A stretch of DNA of 64,000 nt from Agrobacterium fabrum str. C58 (GCF_000092025.1 NC_003062.2:1920001-1984000); one strand, 5' to 3'; counted from the first letter of the stretch, positions 41,076-50,091 are shown. Notes: generated from the letters alone by a model not told the origin. Numbers and translations are program-made.

Positions 41076-41552
41076 TTAGAACATCGTATTGTTGTTTGCA
41101 GCCTTTTCCGGCACCGGCTGGATGACGTCCCAATGTTCGGTGATCTTGCCGTCGGTCACCCTGAAGATATCGACGATGGCGGCTCCGCGAGCACCCTCTT
41201 TATCCGTGGAATGGATATGCAGGTAAACCAGATCGCCATCCGTAGCGCTGCGCACGATCCGGGATTTTGCCTGCGGGTTTTCCTTGAAGAAGCCGGTGAA
41301 ATAATCGACGAACGGCTTCTTGCCGTCAGGCACCATCGGATTGTGCTGCTTGTAGCTGTCGACGATGACGGCTGCGCCCTTCGCCACCTCGTGCTTGTTG
41401 AAGACGGTGTCGTAAAAATCGATCACCAGCTTGCGGTTGGTTTCTTCCTGGGCCAGATCGCGCTTGGCGGTTTCCGCCAGAACGGGGGCGGCCAACAGCG
41501 CGGGCGCGAGGGCAAGAGCAGCAATGGCGAGACGGCGTGTCACGAAATTCAT
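41076..41552 (-). CDS. Exported SnoaL/NTF2-like protein
   Basis: A 158-residue protein with a signal peptide (about 1-27, ending VLAE) and a SnoaL-type NTF2 fold (NRKLVIDFYDTVFNKHEVAKGAAVIVD, then IVDIFRVTDGKITEHWDVIQPVPE, the usual closing strand and motif). Members bind small hydrophobic ligands or act as cyclases. The start is the ATG at 41552, with GAGG ahead. It follows the NAD(P)-binding gene by 11 bases and shares its promoter, facing the HxlR regulator. Confidence 0.87.
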   Translation of the reverse strand: MNFVTRRLAIAALALAPALLAAPVLAETAKRDLAQEETNRKLVIDFYDTVFNKHEVAKGAAVIVDSYKQHNPMVPDGKKPFVDYFTGFFKENPQAKSRIVRSATDGDLVYLHIHSTDKEGARGAAIVDIFRVTDGKITEHWDVIQPVPEKAANNNTMF

Positions 41553-41563
41553 GGGGATACCTC

Positions 41564-42175
41564 TCAATAACCGACGGTGAAACGCTGGCGGGAATGTTGC
41601 GGCTTCTCGATTTCATCGGCAAGCGCGATGGCGTAATCCTCGAAAGAAATACGGCTGCCCTGCTCGTTGCTGAGAAGATTGTCCTTGCCGATCCGGAATT
41701 TCCCGGTTCTTTCGCCAGGCACGAATTCGGCTGAGGGCGACAAGAAGGTCCAGTCGAGCTGCTTTTCCTGTTTCAGCTTGTCGAGGAATTCCGCACCCTT
41801 CGTTGCTTCGGCCTTGTAGGCGGCGGGGAAATCCGGCAGGTCGACCACCCGCTGGCCAGGTGCGATTTCAAGGCTGCCGGCGCCGCCGACCACGAGATAA
41901 CGCTGAACGCCGGAAGCGCGCACAGCCTCAATCAGCGTTGCAGGATCGCTAGCGGTAAAGTGTACCGAACTGATCACGGCATCGTGACCCTTCAGCAGCT
42001 CCGAAAGCGCCGCCTGATCGAAAACATCGCCCTTCTTTGCTACCACATTTGGCAGTGCGGCGATCTTTTCGGGGTTGCGGGCGATCGCCGTGACCTGGTG
42101 TCCGCGATCGGAAAGTTCCTTCAGGATACGGGATCCGGCATTGCCGGAAGCGCCGATGAGTGCGATTTTAGCCAT
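41564..42175 (-). CDS. NAD(P)H-binding atypical short-chain reductase
   Basis: A 203-residue protein with the Rossmann loop MAKIALIGASGNAGSRIL and the YLVVGGAGSL core strand of the NmrA/BVR-B-like family; there is no catalytic Tyr-x3-Lys, so reductase or redox-sensor function is both possible. It is divergent from an HxlR regulator, a common pairing in which HxlR represses reductase genes until a reactive electrophile or quinone is present. It heads a two-gene operon. Confidence 0.88.
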   Translation of the reverse strand: MAKIALIGASGNAGSRILKELSDRGHQVTAIARNPEKIAALPNVVAKKGDVFDQAALSELLKGHDAVISSVHFTASDPATLIEAVRASGVQRYLVVGGAGSLEIAPGQRVVDLPDFPAAYKAEATKGAEFLDKLKQEKQLDWTFLSPSAEFVPGERTGKFRIGKDNLLSNEQGSRISFEDYAIALADEIEKPQHSRQRFTVGY

Positions 42176-42205
42176 GGCTTGTTTCCTCTGCTGTTATCGT
42201 CATTA

Positions 42206-42220
42206 GTCTAAATAATAGAC
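42206..42220. promoter_or_regulatory. Candidate HxlR operator
   Basis: GTCTA (42206-42210), AATAA, TAGAC (42216-42220): a perfect inverted repeat 31 bases ahead of the reductase start codon in the gap between the divergent reductase and regulator genes. HxlR proteins bind such short palindromes as dimers. No other strong palindrome is seen in this gap. Confidence 0.5.
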
Positions 42221-42332
42221 CGTAAAGCAAAGCTATGGTATCGCGAGGCTGGCCGCAAGAAGTCAGCCGCCGGTGATCTGGTCACATGGCGATGACCTTG
42301 AAGGCGCTAAAATCGGGCAAGGGGTAAGGACA

Positions 42333-42716
42333 ATGCCGGATATACAGACCAAGGAAATCTTCACTTTCGAGCAGCCCTGCCCCATCCGCGACGTGCTGGA
42401 CCGCATCGGCGATCAATGGAGCCTGCTGGTTCTCGAAGCCCTTCAGGGCGGAGTTCTGCGCTTCAACGAGCTGAACCGCAGGATCGACGATATTTCCAAG
42501 CAGATGCTGTCGCGCACGCTGAAACGGCTGGAAGAGGACGGCTTCATTCGTCGCACGCTTTATGCCGAGGTGCCGCCTCGCGTGGAATATGAGCTGACCA
42601 ATCTCGGTCGTTCTTTTCTGGTGCCGATGCAATTGCTGGTGCAATGGGCCGATGAGAACCATGTCCGCATCTGCAAGGCGCGCGTGAAATATTCGGAAAA
42701 CGACAATCGCGGCTGA
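42333..42716 (+). CDS. HxlR family transcriptional regulator
   Basis: A 127-residue winged helix-turn-helix regulator. Cys in [25 protein letters not shown] is the conserved N-terminal redox-reactive cysteine of the family; recognition helix in [29 protein letters not shown]; wing [17 protein letters not shown]. The start is the ATG at 42333, four bases after AAGGA; the frame runs back to 42273. It probably represses the divergent reductase operon. Confidence 0.92.
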   Translation: MPDIQTKEIFTFEQPCPIRDVLDRIGDQWSLLVLEALQGGVLRFNELNRRIDDISKQMLSRTLKRLEEDGFIRRTLYAEVPPRVEYELTNLGRSFLVPMQLLVQWADENHVRICKARVKYSENDNRG

Positions 42717-42841
42717 GGCACGTCTCCAGCCGCCCGCAACGCATCCATCCGAATTTCGTTCCGCCGCTTCGTTTCCTTTTTGTACTCATTTTTTCACCGC
42801 CTCCCCTTTTCTTTGCGCGTGACTCCCTCCATATTTCGCGC

Positions 42842-45808
42842 ATGGCCAGATCACCGAAAAATCCCCCCTCCTCGCGTCAGGGCTTCGAGGAAGCCCCGCA
42901 ATCGTCATTCGAAGGCGCGCCGCTGGGCGGCAGCGTTGCCGACTGGGTGAAGCAGCTCGAGGCAGAAGCCGAGGCGGGCTCGGTGGAAACCCAGCGCGAA
43001 ATCGCCTCGAAAGCCGGCAAGCACCGCAAGAAGATCGAGATCGAGGCCCGCAAGGAAGCGGAAAAAGCGGCCAACAAGACGGCTAAAAACACTACGGCTT
43101 CCAAGACAGCGCGGGGCGTTTCCATAGGCGCGTCGAGCGATCCGAAAACCCGCGCCGCCGCCGGTCTCAATCCGGTAGCTGGCATGGACGTCTCTCTGGA
43201 GGAGGCGGCCAACCTCGCACCGGGTGCCGTCACCGCCACCGTCGAGGCGCTATCGGCACTGATCGAGAGCGGCAATCCGCTGTTCAAGGACGGCAAGATG
43301 TGGACGCCGCACCGGCCGGCCCGTCCGCCGAAATCCGAAGGCGGCGTTACCATCCGCATGGACTCGGAGTACCAGCCAGCCGGCGACCAGCCGACGGCGA
43401 TTGCCGATCTCGTGGAAGGCATCAATTCCGGCGAGCGCAGCCAGGTGCTGCTCGGCGTCACCGGTTCGGGCAAGACCTTCACCATGGCCAAGGTGATCGA
43501 GGCGACGCAGCGCCCGGCCGTCATCCTTGCGCCGAATAAGACGCTGGCGGCGCAGCTTTATTCCGAATTCAAAAACTTCTTCCCCGACAATGCGGTGGAA
43601 TATTTCGTCTCCTATTACGATTATTACCAGCCGGAAGCCTATGTGCCGCGCTCCGACACCTTCATCGAAAAGGAATCCTCGATCAACGAGCAGATCGACC
43701 GGATGCGCCACTCCGCCACCCGCTCGCTGCTGGAACGCGACGACTGCATCATCGTCGCCTCGGTCTCGTGCATCTATGGTATCGGCTCGGTAGAAACCTA
43801 CACCGCCATGACCTTCCAGATGCAGGTGGGCGACCGGCTGGACCAGCGCCAGCTTCTCGCCGACCTCGTGGCCCAGCAATACAAACGCCGCGACATGGAT
43901 TTCCAGCGCGGTTCGTTCCGCGTGCGCGGCGATACCATCGAAATCTTCCCCGCCCACCTTGAGGATGCCGCCTGGCGCATCTCGATGTTCGGCGACGAGA
44001 TCGATTCGATAACCGAATTCGACCCGCTGACCGGCCAGAAGACCGGCGACCTGCAATCCGTCAAGATCTACGCCAATTCGCACTATGTCACGCCGCGCCC
44101 GACATTGAACGGTGCGATCAAGTCGATCAAGGAAGAGCTGAAAGTTCGTCTCGCCGAGCTGGAAAAGGCCGGACGCCTGCTGGAAGCTCAAAGGCTGGAG
44201 CAGCGCACCCGCTACGATATCGAGATGCTGGAGGCCACCGGCTCCTGCGCCGGCATTGAGAACTATTCGCGTTATCTCACCGGCCGCAATCCCGGCGAAC
44301 CGCCGCCGACATTGTTCGAATATATCCCTGACAACGCCCTCCTCTTCATCGACGAAAGCCACGTTTCGGTCAGCCAGATCGGCGGCATGTATCGCGGCGA
44401 CTTCAGGCGCAAGGCGACGCTGGCCGAATACGGCTTCCGCCTGCCTTCCTGCATGGACAACCGTCCGCTGCGCTTCGAGGAATGGGATGCGATGCGGCCG
44501 CTGACCGTCGCGGTTTCGGCCACCCCCGGATCGTGGGAAATGGAACAATCCGGCGGTGTCTTCGCCGAACAGGTCATCCGTCCGACCGGCCTCATCGATC
44601 CGCCGGTGGAGGTACGCTCCGCCCGCAGCCAGGTGGACGATGTTCTCGGCGAAATCCGCGAAACCGCCGCCAAGGGTTATCGCACGCTCTGCACCGTGCT
44701 GACCAAGCGCATGGCAGAGGACCTGACTGAATATCTGCATGAACAGGGCGTTCGCGTCCGTTATATGCACTCGGATATCGACACGCTGGAACGCATCGAG
44801 ATCATCCGCGATCTGCGCCTTGGCGCCTTCGACGTGCTTGTCGGCATCAACCTTCTGCGCGAAGGCCTCGATATACCCGAATGCGGTTTCGTCGCCATCC
44901 TCGATGCCGACAAGGAAGGCTTCTTGCGTTCGGAAACTTCGCTGATCCAGACGATCGGCCGCGCCGCCCGTAATGTCGACGGCAAGGTCATCCTTTATGC
45001 CGACAATATCACCGGCTCGATGAAGCGGGCGATGGAGGAAACCTCCCGTCGCCGCGAGAAGCAGATGGCCTACAACGCCGAACACGGCATCACGCCGGAA
45101 TCGGTCAAGGCGAAGATTTCCGATATTCTTGATTCTGTTTATGAGCGCGACCATGTAAGGGCCGATATTTCTGGCGTTTCCGGCAAGGGCTTCGCCGATG
45201 GCGGCCATCTGGTCGGCAACAATCTACAGGCTCATCTCAACGCGCTGGAAAAATCCATGCGCGACGCCGCCGCCGACCTCGACTTCGAAAAAGCCGCCCG
45301 CCTCCGCGACGAGATCAAACGCCTCAAGGCCGCCGAACTCGCCACCATGGACGACCCCATGGCCAAGGAAGAAGCTCGCGCTATTGAAGGCAGTGGAAAA
45401 AGCAGCAAACGCCGCAACGAGTCGGTCTCCCCCCTTGAGGGGGAGATGTCCGGCAGGACAGAGGGGGGTAACGCCCCGAACGAAAGCAGCAACTCCCTCT
45501 TCGCCAAACCCTCTCTGGACGAAATGGGCCCCGGCTCGGACGCCGGAAAGCCGCTGTTCCGCAGAAACTCGCTGGACGAAATGACGGTGGGAAGAACCGA
45601 AAAGCCCGTGCGCGGCGCGGTGCCCGACAAGCCCGGAACAGAAGCCGGCAAACGGTTCTCACCGCTACTGGAAGGCCAGCCCGAGCGTGCCGCCGATGAT
45701 CCGAGACCGCTGGTCCGCGGCAAGATCGGTGCGGGTTCCTACGAGGATGCCGGGGAGCAGAAGCGCAAAAGCCGGACGAAGGGCAAGACCGGGCGGCCGG
45801 GGCGATAA
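42842..45808 (+). CDS. uvrB: UvrABC system protein B with long extensions and an in-frame repeat
   Basis: UvrB loads on damaged DNA with UvrA and then recruits UvrC for nucleotide excision repair. The 988 residues are about 300 more than the classical form. Residues 1-165 are an Ala/Lys/Glu-rich extension; the helicase core starts at about 170, with Walker A GVTGSGKT (205-212), the damage-binding hairpin [19 protein letters not shown] and QTIGRAARN. The UvrC-binding UVR motif is near 800-830. The tail (about 845-988) contains two SLDEM repeats and residues 862-876, which are encoded by half of a palindromic mosaic repeat. The reading frame stays open through it. Confidence 0.97.
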   Translation: MARSPKNPPSSRQGFEEAPQSSFEGAPLGGSVADWVKQLEAEAEAGSVETQREIASKAGKHRKKIEIEARKEAEKAANKTAKNTTASKTARGVSIGASSDPKTRAAAGLNPVAGMDVSLEEAANLAPGAVTATVEALSALIESGNPLFKDGKMWTPHRPARPPKSEGGVTIRMDSEYQPAGDQPTAIADLVEGINSGERSQVLLGVTGSGKTFTMAKVIEATQRPAVILAPNKTLAAQLYSEFKNFFPDNAVEYFVSYYDYYQPEAYVPRSDTFIEKESSINEQIDRMRHSATRSLLERDDCIIVASVSCIYGIGSVETYTAMTFQMQVGDRLDQRQLLADLVAQQYKRRDMDFQRGSFRVRGDTIEIFPAHLEDAAWRISMFGDEIDSITEFDPLTGQKTGDLQSVKIYANSHYVTPRPTLNGAIKSIKEELKVRLAELEKAGRLLEAQRLEQRTRYDIEMLEATGSCAGIENYSRYLTGRNPGEPPPTLFEYIPDNALLFIDESHVSVSQIGGMYRGDFRRKATLAEYGFRLPSCMDNRPLRFEEWDAMRPLTVAVSATPGSWEMEQSGGVFAEQVIRPTGLIDPPVEVRSARSQVDDVLGEIRETAAKGYRTLCTVLTKRMAEDLTEYLHEQGVRVRYMHSDIDTLERIEIIRDLRLGAFDVLVGINLLREGLDIPECGFVAILDADKEGFLRSETSLIQTIGRAARNVDGKVILYADNITGSMKRAMEETSRRREKQMAYNAEHGITPESVKAKISDILDSVYERDHVRADISGVSGKGFADGGHLVGNNLQAHLNALEKSMRDAAADLDFEKAARLRDEIKRLKAAELATMDDPMAKEEARAIEGSGKSSKRRNESVSPLEGEMSGRTEGGNAPNESSNSLFAKPSLDEMGPGSDAGKPLFRRNSLDEMTVGRTEKPVRGAVPDKPGTEAGKRFSPLLEGQPERAADDPRPLVRGKIGAGSYEDAGEQKRKSRTKGKTGRPGR
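45424..45469 (+). repeat. Half copy of the mosaic palindromic repeat, inside uvrB
   Basis: These 46 bases match the right arm of the full repeat at 62023-62068 at 43 of 46 positions. Two of the three differences (C to T and G to A) fall at paired positions of the small GCCC/GGGC stem, so pairing is kept (GTCC/GGAC). It is read in frame as [15 protein letters not shown]. It lies in the variable tail of uvrB after the UVR motif. Confidence 0.92.
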
Positions 45809-45886
45809 GCCACTGGCTCCGGCCCCAACTCACCATCGCTGCGACCGTCGCTTGCATTTATAAAATGGCCAACAGGGAAACACGGC

Positions 45887-46855
45887 ATGGTTCGAAAAAA
45901 TCTGGCGGCCCTGTGCCTCTTCCTATCCTGCAACGCAGCGCTTGCCGGGCAGATCGAAGACACTACCTTCCACAGCCCAGCCCTGAACGCGCCGCTTCCC
46001 GTCAACATCTACCGCCCGGATGGCGCACCGCCCGAAAACGGCTGGCCGGTGCTTTATCTCCTGCACGGCCATGATGGAGACCAGAACAGCTGGCGCGATC
46101 TCGGCAATATCGAAAAGACGCTCGATACGCTCATCGCAGCCGGCGCCATCCGGCCGCTGGTTGTCGTCATGCCCGGTGTCAAGAACAGTTGGTACGTGGA
46201 TTCCGCCGCTGTCGGCGGCCCCGGCGATTACGAAACCGCCTTGACCGGCGACCTGCGCCACCAGATCGAAAAAACCCTGCCGGTGCGCAAGGATCGTCAA
46301 GGCCGTGCCATCGCCGGCCTCTCCATGGGCGGTTTCGGCGCATTGCATCTGGCCTATGGCCATGAGGATCTCTATGGCGCCGTGGCCAGCCTGTCCGGTG
46401 CCATCTGGCAGAACGTTCCCGCCTCCGATCTCGACAGGACGCCCGCCGAACTCAAGCTCATCCAAGACAGCGCCTTTTTCCACCGGGTCGACCGCACCAC
46501 CGTCACCAGCGGTATCGTGCTGCCTTCAACCGGCGATCATTTTTCCGGCGCTTTCGGCACGCCATTCGATGCCAGGCTCTTTAATGAAAAGAACGTCTTT
46601 ACCCTCGTCGCCCAGCACGTTGCCGAAAGCGAGGATTTGCCTGCCACTTACCTGACCGTCGGCGACGATGACGGCTTCTTCCTCTGGCGCGGCGCCATCG
46701 CCTTGCATGAGACGTTGCAGGCCGACAAGCGCAAATCCGAGTTGCGGGTGACCGATGGTGATCATGTCTGGTCGGTATGGAAGGTGTCGATCATCGATGC
46801 GTTGAAGTTCATCGATGGGGAATGGGACAGGGCAGCGGACGCCGCCGGTGATTGA
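45887..46855 (+). CDS. Exported alpha/beta-hydrolase of the esterase D type
   Basis: A 322-residue hydrolase with a signal peptide (about 1-20, ending ALAG). WPVLYLLHGHDGDQNSW gives the oxyanion-hole region, AIAGLSMGGFGALHLAY holds the nucleophile Ser (GxSxG), and the DGDHVWSVWK His lies near the C-terminus. It resembles esterase D/tributyrin esterase and mycolyltransferase-like enzymes; the substrate is unknown, probably a periplasmic ester. It is 78 bases after uvrB. Confidence 0.87.
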   Translation: MVRKNLAALCLFLSCNAALAGQIEDTTFHSPALNAPLPVNIYRPDGAPPENGWPVLYLLHGHDGDQNSWRDLGNIEKTLDTLIAAGAIRPLVVVMPGVKNSWYVDSAAVGGPGDYETALTGDLRHQIEKTLPVRKDRQGRAIAGLSMGGFGALHLAYGHEDLYGAVASLSGAIWQNVPASDLDRTPAELKLIQDSAFFHRVDRTTVTSGIVLPSTGDHFSGAFGTPFDARLFNEKNVFTLVAQHVAESEDLPATYLTVGDDDGFFLWRGAIALHETLQADKRKSELRVTDGDHVWSVWKVSIIDALKFIDGEWDRAADAAGD

Positions 46856-46888
46856 GGCGCGACCCGCCCTCTCAAACCCGACACACCG

Positions 46889-47314
46889 TCATTTTCCGAT
46901 TCGCTTCTTTCCGCTCTTTCCCGCAAGGTTCAACGCCGCCGCAGCCCGTATCAGCACCGCCAGCGCCTCCTCATTCACGACATCCCCCTCGTGAAAATCA
47001 ATCGCCCGCCGCGTATTGCCTTCCAGGCTGGAATTGAACAGGCCCACCGGGTCATCAAGCGAAGCGCCCTTCGCAAATGTCATCTTCACAGCGCTCTTAT
47101 AGGTTTCACCCGTGCAGAGGATACCGGCATGCGACCAGACCGGCACGCCGCGCCATTTCACCTCTTCAATCACCTCGGGATCGGCTTTCAGGATCACCGC
47201 GCGGATGCGTGCGAGCATATCACCGCGCCAATCGTCCAGCTCCGCGATTTTACGGTCGATGACCTCAGATGCTGCGGTCTCCTCCGCATCTTTTTCCGTA
47301 ACCGTTTTTGCCAT
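46889..47314 (-). CDS. DUF1801 (YdhG-like) protein
   Basis: A 141-residue cytoplasmic protein. The core is LARIRAVILKADPEVIEEVKWRGVPVW and CTGETYKSAVKMTFAKGASLDDP, then a C-terminal basic tail (SGKKRIGK); this is the DUF1801 fold (frataxin-like alpha/beta). The start is the ATG at 47314, with GGGAGG seven bases ahead; the frame runs upstream to 47818 as shadow. The function is unknown. It is divergent from the PRC-barrel gene. Confidence 0.83.
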   Translation of the reverse strand: MAKTVTEKDAEETAASEVIDRKIAELDDWRGDMLARIRAVILKADPEVIEEVKWRGVPVWSHAGILCTGETYKSAVKMTFAKGASLDDPVGLFNSSLEGNTRRAIDFHEGDVVNEEALAVLIRAAAALNLAGKSGKKRIGK

Positions 47315-47386
47315 GATGTCCTCCCGATTTCGCCGTGGCTCTGTCTCAACTTTCAATATAGACCAAATTTTCCTCCCCTCCCATGC

Positions 47387-47411
47387 GGAACCAAATCCGC
47401 CTCCCCCCGTT
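47387..47411 (+). promoter_or_regulatory. EcfG-type general stress promoter ahead of the PRC-barrel gene
   Basis: GGAAC (47387-47391), 16 bases, CGTT (47408-47411): exact EcfG/RpoE2 consensus. The PRC-barrel ATG lies 44 bases after the -10. PRC-barrel genes are regular members of the general stress regulon in rhizobia, which supports the call. Confidence 0.72.
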
Positions 47412-47455
47412 TTCTCCCCGAACGCAATGTTCAGCATACAAAGGGAAGAAACATC

Positions 47456-47911
47456 ATGAAAATCAATGTCATCGCTCTCGCTGCCGCAGCAGCGCTTACC
47501 TCTTCCGTGGCCTTTGCCCAGACGGCAACCACGGCCCCTGCTGCCGGCGCGGATGCCACATTGTCCGGCCCCGGCATCACCATGGGCACCAAGGCCAGCG
47601 GCCCGCTGAAATTCGTCAACGTCCAGAAGACCGATCTCACCGCCTCCCAGCTTGACGGCATGGACATCTATAACGCCCAGAATGAAAACATCGGCGAGAT
47701 CGAGGATGTGGTGATTGGCGACGGCAAGTCGGTGATCGGCCTCGTCGCCAGCGTTGGCGGCTTCCTCGGCATCGACAAGAGCTATGTGGTGCTCGACCCG
47801 GCATCCGTCGCGGTTCACAACGACAACGGCACCTGGAAGGCCTATGTCGACACCACCAAGGACGCTCTGCAGAACGCCCCCAAGCTCGACTACGACAAGC
47901 TGGACGACTGA
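47456..47911 (+). CDS. Exported PRC-barrel domain protein
   Basis: A 151-residue periplasmic protein with a signal peptide (about 1-22, ending VAFAQ) and an Ala/Thr-rich linker; the PRC barrel spans about 60-125 (DGMDIYNAQNENIGEIEDVVI, GKSVIGLVASVGGFLGIDKSYVVLD). Related Agrobacterium and Brucella proteins are stress-induced envelope proteins of unknown ligand. The start is the ATG at 47456 after AAGGGAAG. A strong terminator follows. Confidence 0.9.
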   Translation: MKINVIALAAAAALTSSVAFAQTATTAPAAGADATLSGPGITMGTKASGPLKFVNVQKTDLTASQLDGMDIYNAQNENIGEIEDVVIGDGKSVIGLVASVGGFLGIDKSYVVLDPASVAVHNDNGTWKAYVDTTKDALQNAPKLDYDKLDD

Positions 47912-47937
47912 TTACCCCTGCGGTTGTTCACTTGTTT

Positions 47938-47963
47938 CCCCCGCGCCGAGGCGCGGGGGTTTT
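47938..47963 (+). terminator. Intrinsic terminator after the PRC-barrel gene
   Basis: CCCCCGCGC (47938-47946) pairs with GCGCGGGGG (47951-47959) around CGAG, followed by TTTT. It lies 26 bases after the stop codon. Confidence 0.9.
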
Positions 47964-48005
47964 CGTATGATCATTCCGCGCAGCAACCGGCTATCCTCGC
48001 CCGGC

Positions 48006-48050
48006 AGACCCTTGCCTGATAGACCCTTGCCTGACAGACACTTGCCTAGG
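48006..48050. repeat. Three tandem 15-base repeats
   Basis: AGACCCTTGCCTGAT, AGACCCTTGCCTGAC and AGACACTTGCCTAGG follow each other without spacers in the gap ahead of the DUF922 gene. The first two differ at one base. A regulator with helically phased sites or simple slippage could explain them. Confidence 0.8.
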
Positions 48051-48099
48051 AGCCCGGCCCTCGCCTATCTTCGGCGCGCAAATCACCAAGGATCGATGC

Positions 48100-48708
48100 G
48101 TGCCCGCCCATAGTCTCTTTTCCCTTTCCGTCAGCGCCGCCCTGTTGCTGAGCGCCGTTCCGCTGCCAGCCCAGTCCGCTGGCTGGAAACCCGCCGAACA
48201 GATCAAAACCTATGCCATCAGCGGCAATACCGGCGGCGGGCTTTACCAGTCCATCGGTGAACGCGGCCCGACGGCAGGTGTGCAGGCAATTGCCCACACC
48301 ACCTTCAAGCTGACATGGCGGCGGGACTATCGTCCGCAGCCGGATGGTGCCTGCGTGCTGGTCACGGCGAGGCCCAATCTCACCATCATCTACACCTGGC
48401 CAAAAGCGCCGTCCAATCTGCCGCCCGCCGTCGCCGCCAGCTGGAAGACCTTCATCTCCGGCGTGGAAACCCATGAGCGCGTCCATGGCGAGCATATTCT
48501 CGATATGGTGAAGAAGATCGAAGCCTTCAGCACCGGGCTGAGGGCGGAGAACGATCCCAAATGCCAGAAGGTGCGTGTGGTTCTGCAGCAGCGTCTGGGT
48601 GAGCTTTCCAATGAGCAGCGCCAGCGCGGCCGCGATTTCGACCGTGACGAGCTCTCGCCGGGCGGGCGGGTGCACCAGCTCATCCTCACGCTGGCAAACG
48701 GCCCCTGA
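48100..48708 (+). CDS. DUF922 family exported putative zinc protease
   Basis: A 202-residue protein with a signal peptide (about 1-26). The DUF922 core includes TYAISGNTGGGLYQSIGERGP, TTFKLTWRRDYRP and VETHERVHGEHILDM. HERVH is a zincin-type HExxH variant, and the family is annotated as a predicted secreted Zn-dependent protease. The start is GTG at 48100: the ATG at 48096 is in another frame and stops at once. There is no obvious partner gene. Confidence 0.85.
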   Translation: MPAHSLFSLSVSAALLLSAVPLPAQSAGWKPAEQIKTYAISGNTGGGLYQSIGERGPTAGVQAIAHTTFKLTWRRDYRPQPDGACVLVTARPNLTIIYTWPKAPSNLPPAVAASWKTFISGVETHERVHGEHILDMVKKIEAFSTGLRAENDPKCQKVRVVLQQRLGELSNEQRQRGRDFDRDELSPGGRVHQLILTLANGP

Positions 48709-48718
48709 GCGGCCGGAC

Positions 48719-49321
48719 TTATTCCGCCGCTTCGCCTTTCAAGAGAGGTTCGGCTAGCGTCACGGTCTCCAGCTCGTAGGAATAACCCTCCAGCATCGTA
48801 TAGGCCTGCTCGATCGCCTCGATCTGGGTTTCGGCGTTGCGAATAGCTTCGGCGATGGACTGGCTGCGGGCACGCAGCATGGAACTCAGCACATCAGTCT
48901 CCGGCTTGCGGCCCAGGCGGTCCATGTGTTTGCGCACGCGCGTGCGGTGCCGTTCCAGCTCGAGAATATGGAAACGGCTTTTCAGAATATCGTCCGTCAG
49001 CTTGCGGCGCATGGCCGCCACGGGATCGAAACTGCCGGGCTCGCGCTCATCCAGGATGAATTCATTGACCAGCGTTTCCAGCATCAGCAGGCCCTTGAGA
49101 TCCTTGGCGTCGGCAAGCTGCGGATCGTAACCCGTATCGTCGAACACCCTGCGGCGCACCGGATCCTTCAGAAGCTCATAAGCCGTTTGCAGGCGCGCAA
49201 ATTGCTCGCCATCACCGCCGCTGTCGGGATGCGCGGCCTTGGCCACCTTGCGGTAGGCCGTCTTGATCGCCGCCTCGTCGGCATCGCGCTCCACGCCAAG
49301 CAAAACATAGGGATCGATCAC
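48719..49321 (-). CDS. J-domain protein (DnaJ-like co-chaperone)
   Basis: A 200-residue cytoplasmic protein. Residues 2-62 are a J domain with the HPD motif (KAAHPDSGGD) that stimulates DnaK ATPase and the closing FDDTGYDP segment. The rest is helical (about 80-195), with no Gly/Phe or zinc region, so it is a class C co-chaperone with a specific client. The gene at 48100 converges on it; its stop is only 10 bases away. Confidence 0.93.
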   Translation of the reverse strand: MIDPYVLLGVERDADEAAIKTAYRKVAKAAHPDSGGDGEQFARLQTAYELLKDPVRRRVFDDTGYDPQLADAKDLKGLLMLETLVNEFILDEREPGSFDPVAAMRRKLTDDILKSRFHILELERHRTRVRKHMDRLGRKPETDVLSSMLRARSQSIAEAIRNAETQIEAIEQAYTMLEGYSYELETVTLAEPLLKGEAAE

Positions 49322-49705
49322 AAAAACACCTTCAAACGCAAACTGTTACCCGCATGCCCGATGCCGCGCTCCTGAGGCCTGCCGCCGGATCATAGGCCAA
49401 TTCCGCCCCGTGCGGCACCCCGCTCCGGCTTTTAAACCGGCAAATCCCACACAAAGCCTCTGGGTGCACCGGACGGAAAAGCCCTTGATGCCCAAATTTG
49501 TCGGACAGAAGGCGACTATAATGATGGGCGGGACAAAATTGTGGAAAGCGATGGCAAAACATGCCACCCCATCCGGCACCCTGCTTGTCGCTGCCCTGTG
49601 AGAATACCTTTCAAAAGAGCATATAGGCGCATTTTCAGGGCCTTATGGTGGAAAGTCGCCAACGGGTGTAAGCTCGGCTTTTGGATCCGAAGGGAGGACG
49701 ATCCG
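49322..49705. other. Divergent spacer between the J-domain and NTF2-like genes
   Basis: The 384 bases hold no convincing gene; candidate frames on both strands overlap and lack ribosome binding sites. It should contain promoters for the two divergent neighbours. I see no clear operator or repeat. Confidence 0.5.
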
Positions 49706-50059
49706 ATGCCGCAAACGATTACCCAGACCGTCACGGACTACGTCCATGCCATGGCCTATGCGGATGAGGGCCTGATGCGGGACGTATTCGATCCTCGCGC
49801 CAGCATCGTCGGCACCTTCGAAGGTGAAATCGAATGGCTGTCGCTGGAAGATTTCGTCGACCAGATGCGCAAGAGCGAACGCGGGCTGCCCGACCACGAT
49901 CCCGCCTTCGAAATCATGGGCATCGACAAGGAGGGTGACAGTGCCTCGGTAAAGCTCACAACCCGCTTCGACGGCATGGATTTTTACGAATATCTGTCCC
50001 TGCTGGAACGCGACGGCAGCTGGTCGATCGTGCACAAGCTTTATCACATAAAGCCATAG
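49706..50059 (+). CDS. NTF2-like (lumazine-binding type) protein
   Basis: A 117-residue cytoplasmic protein with an NTF2 fold: a helical start (ITQTVTDYVHAMAYADEGLMRDVFDPRASIVG), then FEIMGIDKEGDSASVKLTTRFDGMDFYEYLSLLERDGSWSIVHKLYHIKP in outline, the closing sheet of putative lumazine-binding proteins. The start is the ATG at 49706, with AGGGAGG ahead; the frame extends upstream to 49541 without support. The ligand is unknown. Confidence 0.87.
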   Translation: MPQTITQTVTDYVHAMAYADEGLMRDVFDPRASIVGTFEGEIEWLSLEDFVDQMRKSERGLPDHDPAFEIMGIDKEGDSASVKLTTRFDGMDFYEYLSLLERDGSWSIVHKLYHIKP

Positions 50060-50091
50060 GATCATCAAAACAGAGATGAAAATGGGGAAGA

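Noticed and set aside
42738..42762. GGAAC-N16-CGTT on the minus strand between the HxlR gene and uvrB
   Set aside because: It points into the antisense of the HxlR gene and the first minus-strand gene is about 560 bases away. One chance match is expected in a window this size.
45424..45469. Frameshift or pseudogene in uvrB at the repeat
   Set aside because: The frame is open through and after the repeat, and the conserved tail with SLDEM repeats follows in the same frame.
48006..48050. CRISPR array
   Set aside because: The units are 15 bases and have no spacers between them; there is no cas gene in the window.
49410..49601. Small frame between the J-domain and NTF2-like genes
   Set aside because: It overlaps several equally long frames on the other strand and has no ribosome binding site or recognisable feature.
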